DNA of 42,647 nucleotides from JBBDIM01 sp040880405 (lineage in GTDB: Bacteria > Planctomycetota > Planctomycetia > Pirellulales > Pirellulaceae). The stretch lies in NCBI GenBank assembly GCA_040880405.1, contig JBBDIM010000044.1, positions 1 to 42,647 of the forward strand. The letters are read 5' to 3'. The notes beneath the pieces are model-generated. The model had not been told where the DNA came from. It did no database searches and saw only the letters and a list, made by a program, of their open reading frames with translations. Below, piece by piece: positions 7,881 through 17,016 of this stretch (position 1 is its first letter; every line of letters begins with the position of its first letter). The translations under genes and the position numbers were made by a program.

Positions 7881-10160
7881 TTAGTCTTCCATTGTACGCA
7901 ACAAATCGACAATTTGCTTGGCGGAAACCTCCGCCGCGGGGGGTTCCACCTGATGTTTCGGACGATTGGGCCAGCGAACATCCTCGATTTTGAGCCGCTC
8001 GAGCTTCCGCTCGCTGTGAGGATTCACCTCATCCAAGCGGGCCGCCTGATCGGCCGCCTGAGAAGCTTCCCTGTCTTGTCCCGCCAAATGCAGGGCCCAC
8101 GCGAGCTGGGCATGGTGGATCGCTCGGCTCGGAAAAAGCTCGACCGCCTGCTGGAAGTTTTCGATCGCCAATTCCAGATCTTTGAGGTCATCCCCCCGCC
8201 GATAAAATCCCAGCCGCCATTGCCCCAGGCGGAAGTGGGACTGGTAATTCAATGGAACCCGCTTGGCCGCCCGCGCGATTGCCGCATCAAATTTTTGCCG
8301 CGTCGACTCTTCCGGTCGGGCCATCCAGGTTTGATAGTAGATCTCCGCCAACAGCCTGTCCGGCTGGTCATCCCAGGGGTCGAGCTGCGCCGCGGTTTGG
8401 GCGAAATCCACCGCGGCCGGAAAGTTGCCCCGCATCACCATCTCGTGGGCCACCGCCACTTCGCTCCGCGACCCGATGGTAGGCGAATACGCCCATGAAT
8501 TCCACACGATAATCAGCCCCAAGGCCAACCCAGCCGGCAACAGCCGAGCCCAGCTCTGTTGAAAAACGTGTTGTTGGGCGACCGGCAAGGCGAGCGCCGC
8601 CAGCAGGTACCAACTACCCGCGACCCCGGGAAAACTAATTCCCCCGGCCGCGGTCAGGTTAACCGTCAAGGAGACCACCGCAATCACCAGCCAAGCGGTC
8701 GGCAAGCTACCCCGCTCAATCCAACCTCGCACCAGCCAAATCACCAGCCCCAGCGGCACCACCCCCAACAGAACAATCGCCAGATTGACCGATTCCTGCT
8801 GGGTGAACATCCGCAGGAAACCAGTCAAAGCTAAAGCCAAACCACCGCCGATCAGGATCGGCAACACGTCGCTCCAATCGCCAGTGGGAGAATTTGCGGC
8901 GGAAGGGGCTGGGTCGTCGGTAGCGGGCGTCTCCACACTGGCGGGAGTCTCCGCCGCTGGCGTCCGTCCGACCTTCAAGGCCCAAACCACCATCGTCGCC
9001 AGCAGCAGCAAGATCGCTGGAGTTCCGGTATTGGCCCAAATTTCGAACACAAAATTGTGGGGGTCGGCCACCGTTTCGCTGGCCATCGGCAGCATGAATT
9101 CAGGGTACACCCGTTGAAAATTCGCCAGGCCACAGCCGACCAGTGGATACTTGGAGATGATTTGGGCCGATCCCTCCCAGTATTGCAGCCGATACAGCAG
9201 CGAGGTGGGGGCGCTGCCTAGCATGGCCACATCCAGCACCCCGAGGGCGAAGCCCAAGATCGCTAAGACCAGTGGCATTCCAAAGACTGCGGTCGCCAGT
9301 TTCCAGGAGATGTTTCTTCCAACCGCCGTGCCGTACACCAACATTAATCCGAGCCCAAAGGTCACCGAGATCCAACTGGCCCGGCTTTCCGCGAGCCAAA
9401 GGCAAACGGCCATCAGCACGACCGCCAAGCACCCGGCCAGGGCCACACTGCTGGCCCGGCGGTTTTTTACTTCCAAGTAAACCCAACCGATCGCTAATAA
9501 GAACCAAGGAACCAAAAACGCGGAAAACGAATTGGCTAAGGTAAACGTCCCGGTTACTTCCGTGCTATCCAACCGGCTTTCGAACAACACCCGAGTCGGG
9601 TTCCCGGGGGTCGGATCGATCCCGCTTTCCCGCAGCTTTTCCTCTGGATTGGCGTAATAGTCGCGCCGCATCTGAGGAAATTCGACCAAGTTTTGATAAA
9701 GGGAATAGGCGCTAATGGCGGCGGCAACCGCGACCATCACCACAACCATCGCCCGAACTTGGCGAGGGTGGGTAATGACCTGCCGGATCAGGAAAAATGA
9801 GATCACCAGGTGGATGTAATCCCAGAGAGAATTGAAGGCGGGCCGTGGGGCCCCTTTGCCAAACACGAACCAAGTGGAAAGGACCAGCCAAGCGAGGAAG
9901 GCCAACAGCAAGGTCTCGACCAGGCTCCAGCGGATTTCGAGCTTCTTCTGCCCAATTGCTTGAATGCCCCACAGCATCAACAGCAATAGCCAGCCGAGCG
10001 CCAAGGGAAGTTCGGCCCCGCGGTGAGGGAAACCTTCACTGCCAACGAGCGGGGTCGCCACCACTCCCAGGGCGATCCCCCCGGTCAACAGAGGCCCCAA
10101 CCAGCTTGGGGCCTGACTGGCTTCCACTTGCTCCTGTTTGCGACGACTCCGAGCACCCAT
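7881..10160 (-). CDS. O-antigen ligase/polymerase family membrane protein with TPR tail
   Basis: 759 aa. Many hydrophobic helices across about residues 20-570 and a Wzy_C/O-antigen-ligase signature (YWEGSAQIISKYPLVGCGLANF, then ADPHNFVFEIWANTGTPA) with the His on the periplasmic loop. The C-terminal ~180 aa are soluble and TPR-like (FPAAVDFAQTAAQLDPWDD, LAIENFQQAVELFPSRAIHHAQLAWAL). Predicted to polymerise or transfer undecaprenyl-linked glycans. The start codon is one base after the stop of the upstream WecA-like gene (TAAaATG), indicating translational coupling. Whether it is a ligase or a polymerase cannot be told from sequence. Confidence 0.88.
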   Translation of the reverse strand: MGARSRRKQEQVEASQAPSWLGPLLTGGIALGVVATPLVGSEGFPHRGAELPLALGWLLLLMLWGIQAIGQKKLEIRWSLVETLLLAFLAWLVLSTWFVFGKGAPRPAFNSLWDYIHLVISFFLIRQVITHPRQVRAMVVVMVAVAAAISAYSLYQNLVEFPQMRRDYYANPEEKLRESGIDPTPGNPTRVLFESRLDSTEVTGTFTLANSFSAFLVPWFLLAIGWVYLEVKNRRASSVALAGCLAVVLMAVCLWLAESRASWISVTFGLGLMLVYGTAVGRNISWKLATAVFGMPLVLAILGFALGVLDVAMLGSAPTSLLYRLQYWEGSAQIISKYPLVGCGLANFQRVYPEFMLPMASETVADPHNFVFEIWANTGTPAILLLLATMVVWALKVGRTPAAETPASVETPATDDPAPSAANSPTGDWSDVLPILIGGGLALALTGFLRMFTQQESVNLAIVLLGVVPLGLVIWLVRGWIERGSLPTAWLVIAVVSLTVNLTAAGGISFPGVAGSWYLLAALALPVAQQHVFQQSWARLLPAGLALGLIIVWNSWAYSPTIGSRSEVAVAHEMVMRGNFPAAVDFAQTAAQLDPWDDQPDRLLAEIYYQTWMARPEESTRQKFDAAIARAAKRVPLNYQSHFRLGQWRLGFYRRGDDLKDLELAIENFQQAVELFPSRAIHHAQLAWALHLAGQDREASQAADQAARLDEVNPHSERKLERLKIEDVRWPNRPKHQVEPPAAEVSAKQIVDLLRTMED

Positions 10161-10161
10161 T

Positions 10162-11337
10162 TTAGGTCTCCGTCTGTTTGACGCGCCGCCGAGCGGCCGA
10201 TTCGAGCATGGCGATCAGGGCCAGGACACTCAGCACTAACAGCGTGATGAACACCGCGCCGAGTCGATCGACCCGATGCAGGATCAACGCCCCCAAACCA
10301 CACGTCCCGGTCAGCAGGTAGATCACCAACACCGCCTGCGGCTTGGTAAACCCAAGTTCCACCAACCGGTGCGAAAAATGGCATTTATCGGGCTGAAACG
10401 GGCTTCGCCCCTCGCGGAGCCGAATCCAGAGGACGGTCGTCATATCGTACAGTGGCACCGCCAAGATGAAGAGCGGGGCCAAGATGGCGTGTTGCCGCTG
10501 AACTTCGGTCCCGGCAAACGTGGCCACCACCGTCATCACCGCCATGCAAAACCCAATCAGGTAACTCCCGGAGTCTCCCATGAAGATTTTAGCGGGCGGC
10601 CGGTTATGCCACAAAAAGCCGAGGGTCGAGCCGACCAGAACAAACAAAAACCCGGCAATGAACAGTTGCGGCCCCTGGGTGATCGGATCGGGCGCGAGCA
10701 GCAGCACGGTGGCCAGCATCAGGCTCGCGATTGTGGCGACCCCGGCCGAGAGACCGTCCATGTTGTCGAGCATGTTGAACGAGTTAATCAGCCCGACGAT
10801 CCAGAGGAGCGTCAATAGCTCCGGCAACAGTGGGATGGGCATGAACAGACTCAGTTTCCACCCCAGCCCCCAAACCACCACGGCCGCCACCCCAAATTGA
10901 ACACCGAGCCGCACCTGCCAGGCCAAACCCTTCCGGTCGTCCCACAGGCCGACCAACACCAGCAAGGTCCCTAATCCCAAAATGGCCCACAAGTCCCCCG
11001 CCTTGGTTTGGAAACCGGCCAGATGGGGCCAAGCAAATCGAAGAAACTCCGGCAATTGTTCCGGCCCGGTAACCGATCGGGCAATCAGCCAAACCGCGCC
11101 ATGCCCCAGAGCCAATGGAACCACCAGACCGAGCCAGATTCCAAGGCCACCACCCAAAGGCGTTGGGTTGGTATGGACCTTTCGCACACCTGGCTGATCC
11201 ACCAAACCCCACCGATCAGCCCGCGATCGAATCCACCAAGTTGCGAGCGCCGAGATCGCAAACCCAGGCAGCATCGTGATCAAGGCGAATTGCAACGCGA
11301 GCCCAGGTGTCCAGTCCACGGATGGCGGCCTAATCAA
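10162..11337 (-). CDS. WecA/MraY-family undecaprenyl-phosphate sugar-1-phosphate transferase
   Basis: 391 aa polytopic membrane enzyme predicted to transfer a GlcNAc-1-phosphate-type sugar phosphate to undecaprenyl phosphate. Visible family motifs are GVRKVHTNPTPLGGGLG, the Asp-rich NMLDNMDGLSAG, KIFMGDSGSYLIG, and the C-terminal cytoplasmic His motif DKCHFSHRLVELGF typical of WecA/TagO. The open frame starts with TTG at 11337; a GTG six codons later is an alternative, and neither has a clear Shine-Dalgarno. First gene of the minus-strand run with the O-antigen ligase gene, fitting a surface-glycan pathway. Confidence 0.88.
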   Translation of the reverse strand: MIRPPSVDWTPGLALQFALITMLPGFAISALATWWIRSRADRWGLVDQPGVRKVHTNPTPLGGGLGIWLGLVVPLALGHGAVWLIARSVTGPEQLPEFLRFAWPHLAGFQTKAGDLWAILGLGTLLVLVGLWDDRKGLAWQVRLGVQFGVAAVVVWGLGWKLSLFMPIPLLPELLTLLWIVGLINSFNMLDNMDGLSAGVATIASLMLATVLLLAPDPITQGPQLFIAGFLFVLVGSTLGFLWHNRPPAKIFMGDSGSYLIGFCMAVMTVVATFAGTEVQRQHAILAPLFILAVPLYDMTTVLWIRLREGRSPFQPDKCHFSHRLVELGFTKPQAVLVIYLLTGTCGLGALILHRVDRLGAVFITLLVLSVLALIAMLESAARRRVKQTET

Positions 11338-11453
11338 TATTTGGAATGATTTTAGGAGCGGAAGGAGAAACCTTTTAGTTTACTTCGAAATCACTGAGCC
11401 CCATACCAGGTAACTGGACCTCGAGCAGCCCTCGGGAAAAGTGGCCAGATCTC

Positions 11454-11990
11454 TTACCGCCGCAGGGCCGCGCGAAGGTACGTGCGGCATTGATCGAAAA
11501 AATAGTGGTATTCTGGTCGTTGGTAGTCCGGATAAGTCCAAGGCCAGGGGACCCATTGTTTCCGTTGGTAGCGAAGGGTCACCTCCGCGAAGATCCCGTC
11601 ACGGAGGTAGATGCGGTGGTCTCGATCCTTGGTGGTCGCCAACAGCAGTTTGGCTTCGGTGAGGTATCCGGGGTCGAGATTTAGCGGTCGCGCTTCCGGC
11701 CAAACCTGCTGAGCCGCGATCTCTGTTTCGAAAATGTTGGAAAGGATTTTCCAATCTGGCAATTCGGCCCCGTCGACCAAGTCCGCAAAGGCCCAGAACT
11801 GCTTATGAAGCTGGGTCCCCATCTCGGTGTCGTAGTAGTTGGTTTCGTGCTGTGGAAACGGATCGCTGATGAGTTCGACATCGCCCCAATGAGCCTCCAA
11901 GACTCGACGTCCGAGTTCAAGGGCCTCGGGATGTCGACTAAACGCCGCCACAATCCGCAGCACCGGTTGTGGTTCTGAGATTTCACCCAT
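11454..11990 (-). CDS. DUF4416 family protein
   Basis: 178 aa from the ATG at 11990, which is preceded by a GAGGG Shine-Dalgarno. The longer frame would run back through the terminator at 12087-12124. Conserved DUF4416 features are NYYDTEMG, LNLDPGYLTEAKLLLATTKDRDHRIYL and VPWPWTYPDYQRPEY. The biochemical function is unknown; predicted cytoplasmic. It lies downstream of the porin gene but is separated from it by a strong terminator, so it is probably transcribed separately. Confidence 0.85.
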   Translation of the reverse strand: MGEISEPQPVLRIVAAFSRHPEALELGRRVLEAHWGDVELISDPFPQHETNYYDTEMGTQLHKQFWAFADLVDGAELPDWKILSNIFETEIAAQQVWPEARPLNLDPGYLTEAKLLLATTKDRDHRIYLRDGIFAEVTLRYQRKQWVPWPWTYPDYQRPEYHYFFDQCRTYLRAALRR

Positions 11991-12086
11991 TGTCGCCTTG
12001 CCCTCGCTTCTCACTCGAAAAAAGTCGTCCACCTTTTCCGATCGTACCGTAAACCAAGACGGTGAAAACGGGGAGCCCAAGAAATA

Positions 12087-12124
12087 AAAAAAGCCGAGAT
12101 GGGTTTCCCCATCCCGGCCTTTAT
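12087..12124 (-). terminator. Rho-independent terminator of the porin gene
   Basis: Read on the minus strand, a GCCGGGATGGG / CCCATCTCGGC stem with a short loop is followed by a run of T residues. It sits about 20 nt after the porin stop codon. Confidence 0.85.
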
Positions 12125-12145
12125 TCACAAGCAATCTCAGTTCAC

Positions 12146-13516
12146 TTAGAACGTGTAGATCACGTCGACGCCACTGAAGAAGGCGTTGTCGCGAGTTCCG
12201 TCAGCGAACGGGGTCGCACCGGAAGCTTCACGATCGTCAAACTTGTCCCAACGAACTTCCGGACGAACGGTGAGGTTCGCGGATGGTCGCCAGTTGGCAC
12301 CCAAGGTTAAGGAGTAGAAGTTACCGGGAACGCCGACATTACCAGCTCCGGTTTCACTTAGAACACGAACTCCATCCTCGTCGCAGAACCACTCAGCCCG
12401 AGCACCGATGCTCCAGCATTCGTTGATTTCCTTGAAAAGGTATTGATTAACGCCGTACCAGTAAGCGGTGGTCTTATCGGCATCGGCTGTCGTGAGAAAT
12501 TCGGTGTTCTTGTTGTAACCCAGGTCGGTTTGGAAGACATAGTTCCAACCAGCACCGAGGTTTGCATCCAGAACAACGCTCTGCATGTACAGATCGCCAC
12601 CTTGCTTGCCGAAGCTGCCAGCGGTAGCCATGTGCGACAAGGAGAGGTTATCTGACAGATCCATGCTGTAACCACCGAGGAACATCGATTGAGCTTCGTA
12701 CTGGTCGAACGCGGTGTCCCACCCTGAAACCCAACCGCCGTAAAGACTCACGCCGTCGAAACCGCCGTACTCGGCCAACGCACCCCAGTGGGTGAACGGT
12801 TCGCCGTAGTACATGGTGTAGGCGTGCGAGTAGAAGAAGTTGTCGGGAGCCTGCACCACTTCGTACCCAATCAGGGTGTAGAAGTGACCCGCCTTGACGT
12901 TCCAATCACCCCAAGCGGCTTCCAAGTACAACTGCGGAATGGCCGAGCCGTACAGATCCTGGTCACCATCGGTGGAGGAGTCCCAACCGTTGTCCCAAGT
13001 GTGACGGTCGCCATGACCAAACGCTTGGGTATCGGGGCCATCGGCACCAAACATCGCGTCGATCCGGAAACCAAGGTCGAAACAATAGGTTTCGGCGTCG
13101 GCGGCCTTTTCGGCGTAGATCCAAGCTTGGTTCAGGGTCGCAGCATTGCTGATTTCCCGGAACCCGACAGGGCCGTTTCCGCTGTTGGTACGAACACCAC
13201 GGGCGTTGCCGTAGTAGCCCGCCGAAACCCAACCACCGATTTCGATGCCGCAGGAGTTCTCGCCGAACAGCTTGAACTCGTCGCCATGTCCGCAGCAGCC
13301 GAACCAATTGATGCCGGAAGAGCAGCAACCGGTGTTACAGGTGTTGCAGGTGCCACAGGCATCCGCAGCAGTCGTGCAGCCACAATCGTCGGCCAACGTG
13401 TTCGCGTAGCTCACTTGGCTGGTTTCGTAATAACCAGCGTCCTGAGCGTTCGCGACGGCCGATGTTCCGACCATCAATCCGACAGCCACCAAGGCCGCCT
13501 TCCAATCCATTTTCAT
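12146..13516 (-). CDS. OmpL-like beta-barrel porin (BBP2 family)
   Basis: 456 aa from the ATG at 13516, chosen because GGAGGG lies 7 nt upstream; the frame itself opens five codons earlier. A Sec signal peptide (cleavage near ANA-QD) is followed by a Cys-rich segment with about ten cysteines in 50 residues (DCGC, CGTC, CC, GCC). A barrel of alternating amphipathic strands follows, ending in Phe (DVIYTF), the classic outer-membrane terminal residue. Motifs such as GGWVSAGYYGN and VKAGHFYTLIGYEVVQAPDNFFYSH match the planctomycete BBP2/OmpL-like porins. Likely highly expressed given the strong RBS and terminator. Confidence 0.9.
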   Translation of the reverse strand: MKMDWKAALVAVGLMVGTSAVANAQDAGYYETSQVSYANTLADDCGCTTAADACGTCNTCNTGCCSSGINWFGCCGHGDEFKLFGENSCGIEIGGWVSAGYYGNARGVRTNSGNGPVGFREISNAATLNQAWIYAEKAADAETYCFDLGFRIDAMFGADGPDTQAFGHGDRHTWDNGWDSSTDGDQDLYGSAIPQLYLEAAWGDWNVKAGHFYTLIGYEVVQAPDNFFYSHAYTMYYGEPFTHWGALAEYGGFDGVSLYGGWVSGWDTAFDQYEAQSMFLGGYSMDLSDNLSLSHMATAGSFGKQGGDLYMQSVVLDANLGAGWNYVFQTDLGYNKNTEFLTTADADKTTAYWYGVNQYLFKEINECWSIGARAEWFCDEDGVRVLSETGAGNVGVPGNFYSLTLGANWRPSANLTVRPEVRWDKFDDREASGATPFADGTRDNAFFSGVDVIYTF

Positions 13517-14107
13517 CTGAACTCCCTCCATATCCCTGGAATACGTGTGCGCCTAAAAACGCGAAATTACCAGCCCGCCGCGTGCCTTCTCATGGATCCG
13601 TCTCCACCAATTCGGCGAGCGGTTTTGCCAACCGGAGTTGGAGGTCGATTCAACCACCAGGTTTAGTAAGTGGCGGATTGTCCTGGTGGCGTCGCCGCCA
13701 GCGACCTCGTTCGTCCGACGCAGTATTTCGCAGCTAGTGCAGGTAGAGAGGGTTATCGTTAAGCTGGGTTCCAGAATCCACTTACGACCAACGGAGCGGC
13801 CAACTTTGCGCATTTGGTACAGGTCGACCCGATCGACACATCTCCCCAAAAACCACCCCATTCAGGGGCCACAAATCGCCATCAATGCGTCGATCTCCTT
13901 CGCAACCCAGGGACTCTGGGAGGCTTAGGTCGGGGTTGTCAAATGAATGCGCCTACGAAAAGCTCACTTCCCGGAAACATTAAACTTGAGAATGCTGGCA
14001 TTTCTGCTAAAAATAAAGGGTCGGGGCCAGCTCCTCTTTTCCAGACAGACATTACGATTCGCAAGATGCCACCTATTGGCTTGGAATTCCAACGAAAGAC
14101 TCATCCC
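13517..14107. other. Divergent intergenic region, porin / pseudopilin
   Basis: About 590 bases with no supported gene. It separates two divergent genes and must hold both promoters, though no clear sigma70 boxes were found. Open frame extends upstream of the pseudopilin start to 13814 but looks non-coding. At 14010-14041 there is a fragment (AAAGGGTCGGGGCC...CTCCTCTTTT) resembling one arm of the GGGGTC-type repeats elsewhere in the window. Confidence 0.6.
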
Positions 14108-15124
14108 ATGCAACGTAGCCTGAAATTCTCCTCTCGCGATGGCTTCACCTTAGTGGAACTGTTGGTGGTGATCGCGATTATTGGGATCCTGGTCGGCCTG
14201 ACGTTACCTGCCGTGCAACAAGCCCGAGAAGCGGCCCGGAGGGCGGAGTGCCAGAATAATCTGCGGCAACTTGGCCTGGGGCTGATTAATTTCGAAACGA
14301 GCCATAAGGCATTTCCCCGAGCAATCGGCCCAACTCATTTCACCTGGATTCATTCGATCTTGCCGGAGTTGGAACAAAACGCCCTATATGAATTGTCCAA
14401 CCCCGACTTCGCCGCGAACGATACTGAGAACAGTAGCAATCGTAGTTTACTGGTGAACGAGCTTTCCGTGTTGAAGTGCCCTAGCGACCCGGAATCGACC
14501 GATGCAACCGCGACGGAGAACGTGAGCACTACCAACTATTCCGCAGCCGAAGGTTGGCGATCGACGGTTGAAGGCCAACAATGGGCCAGGACCGAAGAGA
14601 ATGCCAATGGTGCCCCCAATCACGCGCGTCCAGGCGCATTTTTGGGTTCGACGAAACGGCTTGATCTCGGAGGGATTTTTAAGCCGAACACTTCCACCAA
14701 GATCGCCAGTGTCCGCGATGGAATGTCGAACACCATCATGGTCGCCGAAACCACCTCGACGGGTTATAGTGGGGGGGACTGGAATCGGACCAACAGCGGT
14801 GAGATGAGTTTCGTTGAGAGCGGTGCTCCTCGTTCCGCACTAGCCGGTGCCTATGTCATCGGCGACCCTGGGGTCGGCGACGAGCATACCCCCGGAGGAG
14901 GATTTTGTCCGTCGGGTTCTTGCACTACGACGTTGTACGCTCCAACTTATGTCACAGTGCAGGCAATCAACACTGAACTTCATGGTGCCAGCACACCCCA
15001 TAACGTAATGCAGGCCGTGATGGGAGATGGTTCGGTTAAGAGTTTCGCACTCACCCTCGACAACAATGTCTGGATCCAGCTCAACGCCGCCAATGACGGT
15101 ACCGTCATCAGCGAAAGCTTCTAG
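14108..15124 (+). CDS. DUF1559 prepilin-type protein (H-x-DG family)
   Basis: 338 aa from the ATG at 14108. Residues about 12-32 form a type IV prepilin/pseudopilin leader (RDGFTLVELLVVIAIIGILVGL), cut before the Phe by prepilin peptidase and N-methylated in this family. The C-terminus carries the HNVMQAVMGDGSVKSF motif; here eight residues separate the His from Asp-Gly rather than the usual nine. Planctomycetes encode dozens of these; they are probably surface or type II secretion-like pseudopilins. Earlier in-frame ATGs exist (14066, 13943) but would put an unusual ~15-55 residue extension before the leader. Confidence 0.9.
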   Translation: MQRSLKFSSRDGFTLVELLVVIAIIGILVGLTLPAVQQAREAARRAECQNNLRQLGLGLINFETSHKAFPRAIGPTHFTWIHSILPELEQNALYELSNPDFAANDTENSSNRSLLVNELSVLKCPSDPESTDATATENVSTTNYSAAEGWRSTVEGQQWARTEENANGAPNHARPGAFLGSTKRLDLGGIFKPNTSTKIASVRDGMSNTIMVAETTSTGYSGGDWNRTNSGEMSFVESGAPRSALAGAYVIGDPGVGDEHTPGGGFCPSGSCTTTLYAPTYVTVQAINTELHGASTPHNVMQAVMGDGSVKSFALTLDNNVWIQLNAANDGTVISESF

Positions 15125-15154
15125 TTTTCCCGTCGATTGACGACCAATACATAA

Positions 15155-15186
15155 GGGGGCCTGAAATATTTCAGGCCCCCTTTTTT
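15155..15186 (+). terminator. Rho-independent terminator
   Basis: GGGGGCCTGAAA pairs with TTTCAGGCCCCC across a very short loop and is followed by six T residues, 30 nt after the pseudopilin stop. The symmetric A/T flanks could also serve the convergent proS gene. Confidence 0.92.
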
Positions 15187-15214
15187 GTTTCGTCCGTGGT
15201 TACCGTTCGATCGC

Positions 15215-16735
15215 TCAATACGCCTTTGCCAACACCGCCCGGCGTTTGGCCGGTTGTCCGGTGAAGAGGCACACGCCTGGTTCTTCTTCCACGTCAACCG
15301 GCACGCAGCGGTGGGTGATTTTTAGCTGCTTCAGCTTTTGCTCCACCTCGGGCGAGTCGGCACAGTAGGCGATCGCAAACCCACCGTGGATCTCCGGCTG
15401 GTTCTCGTCTTTCGGGGTGAAGTACTTGGTTAGCTCTTCCAGGTTGTCGAACTCCCGGGTATTTTCCTGTTGCATCGCGAGGGCCTTTTGGTAGAGGCCG
15501 GTTTGAATCTCTTCTAGGATCTGATCGATCTTGGCTACCAGCTCCTCTCGCGGCACGCCCGCCTTCTCCTTCGGCCCTTGATCTCGTCGCGCGAGGAACA
15601 CACTGCCGGCGGCGACATCCCGCGGCCCGATCTCGGCCCGCAGCGGCACGCCTCGCTTGATATGGTGCCAGGTCTTTTCACCACCGCGGAGGTCGCGATC
15701 GTCGATCAGCACCCGGATCGGCTGGCCATCGTAGGTTTTGGCCTTGAGTTCGGTTTCCAACTGCTTGCAGTACTCAAGCACCGTCGCCCGCTCTTCATCG
15801 CTGCGGTAGATCGGCAGGATGACGATTTGCTTGGGGGCGAGCTTCGGCGGTAAAACGAGACCATCGTCGTCGCTGTGGGTCATGATCAGCCCGCCGACCA
15901 ATCGGGTCGAAACGCCCCACGAGGTTGTCCAAGCGTATTCTTCGGTCCCCTCGGCCGATTGGAACTTAATCTCCTGGGCCTTGGCGAAATTCTGCCCCAG
16001 GAAGTGGGAAGTGCCCGCCTGCAGGGCCTTGCGGTCCTGCATCATCGCCTCGATGCTCAGCGTCATGTTCGCGCCGGGGAATCGCTCCCAGGAGATTTTT
16101 TCACCCTTGATCACCGGCATGGCCATGTACTCTTCGGCGAACTTGGCGTAAACGTCCAGCATCAGCCGCGTCTCGTCCAGGGCCTCTTGCTTGGTGGCAT
16201 GGGCGGTGTGCCCTTCCTGCCACAGGAATTCCGTGGTCCGCAAAAACATTCGCGTCCGCAGTTCCCAGCGGACGACATTGGCCCACTGGTTGATCAAGAT
16301 CGGCAAATCGCGGTACGACTGCACCCATTTGGCGTACATCGAGCCGATAATCGTCTCGCTGGTGGGCCGCACAATCAGCGGCTCATCCAGCTTGCCCGCG
16401 GGCACCAAACCGCCGTCGGGGCCTGGTTCCAGCCGATGGTGCGTCACCACGGCGCACTCCTTGGCAAACCCCTCGACATGCTCCGCTTCCTTCTCCAGGA
16501 AGCTCATCGGGATGAATAGCGGGAAGTAGGCGTTTTCGTGGCCGGTCTCCTTGAACATCCCGTCGAGGACCCGCTGCATATTTTCCCAGATGCCCCAGCC
16601 CCATGGCTTGATGACCATGCAGCCGCGGACCGGCGAGATCTCGGCCAGGTCGGCCGCCTTGATCACTTGCTGGTACCACTCGGGGTAGTCTTTGTCTCGG
16701 GAAGGGGAGATCGCGTTTTGCGGCGGTTTTGCCAT
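15215..16735 (-). CDS. proS: Prolyl-tRNA synthetase, archaeal/eukaryal type (ProS type 3)
   Basis: 506 aa from the ATG at 16735 (MAKPPQN...). The frame is open further upstream but is not family-like there. Class II aminoacyl-tRNA synthetase: residues such as VRGCMVIKPWGWGIWENMQ, YFPLFIPMSFLEKEAEHVEGF, RPTSETIIGSMYAKWV, RTTEFLWQEGHTAHAT and GVSTRLVGGLIMTHSDDDGLVLPP mark the short ProRS lineage lacking the bacterial editing insertion. The anticodon-binding domain follows. The C-terminal domain ends in the characteristic Tyr (AKAY) but keeps only one of the usual zinc-ligand cysteines (VCLFTGQPAK). Confidence 0.95.
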   Translation of the reverse strand: MAKPPQNAISPSRDKDYPEWYQQVIKAADLAEISPVRGCMVIKPWGWGIWENMQRVLDGMFKETGHENAYFPLFIPMSFLEKEAEHVEGFAKECAVVTHHRLEPGPDGGLVPAGKLDEPLIVRPTSETIIGSMYAKWVQSYRDLPILINQWANVVRWELRTRMFLRTTEFLWQEGHTAHATKQEALDETRLMLDVYAKFAEEYMAMPVIKGEKISWERFPGANMTLSIEAMMQDRKALQAGTSHFLGQNFAKAQEIKFQSAEGTEEYAWTTSWGVSTRLVGGLIMTHSDDDGLVLPPKLAPKQIVILPIYRSDEERATVLEYCKQLETELKAKTYDGQPIRVLIDDRDLRGGEKTWHHIKRGVPLRAEIGPRDVAAGSVFLARRDQGPKEKAGVPREELVAKIDQILEEIQTGLYQKALAMQQENTREFDNLEELTKYFTPKDENQPEIHGGFAIAYCADSPEVEQKLKQLKITHRCVPVDVEEEPGVCLFTGQPAKRRAVLAKAY

Positions 16736-17016
16736 TGTTCGATTCGTGCCTCGAGGGCGACAATAAAAGATGAAGCGGAGGATTGCCAAACGGAACGTGC
16801 CGGATGCGGCGCATTCTAGAGAATACATAGGGGACCTGACAACCGAAGCGCTTTGGTGGTTCGTAGTTAGGCGGGCTTCGGCCCCTTGTGCCCCCGCAGG
16901 GCTGACCCTAGAATCCCGACTCTCGATTTGCGGCAAACCACAGCACCATACGGGGGGACAGCTCCCCATCGCTGTGACAGGCCGCAGGGCAAGCAAATAT
17001 CGAATAAAGGGGACCC

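Noticed and set aside
14010..14041. Half of a GGGGTC-type REP
   Set aside because: Only one weakly similar arm is visible and no inverted partner was found; too degenerate to call as a repeat copy.
13814..14107. Long N-terminal extension of the pseudopilin frame
   Set aside because: The prepilin leader must lie near the start of the protein; the preceding 98 codons have no family resemblance and contain a repeat-like fragment.
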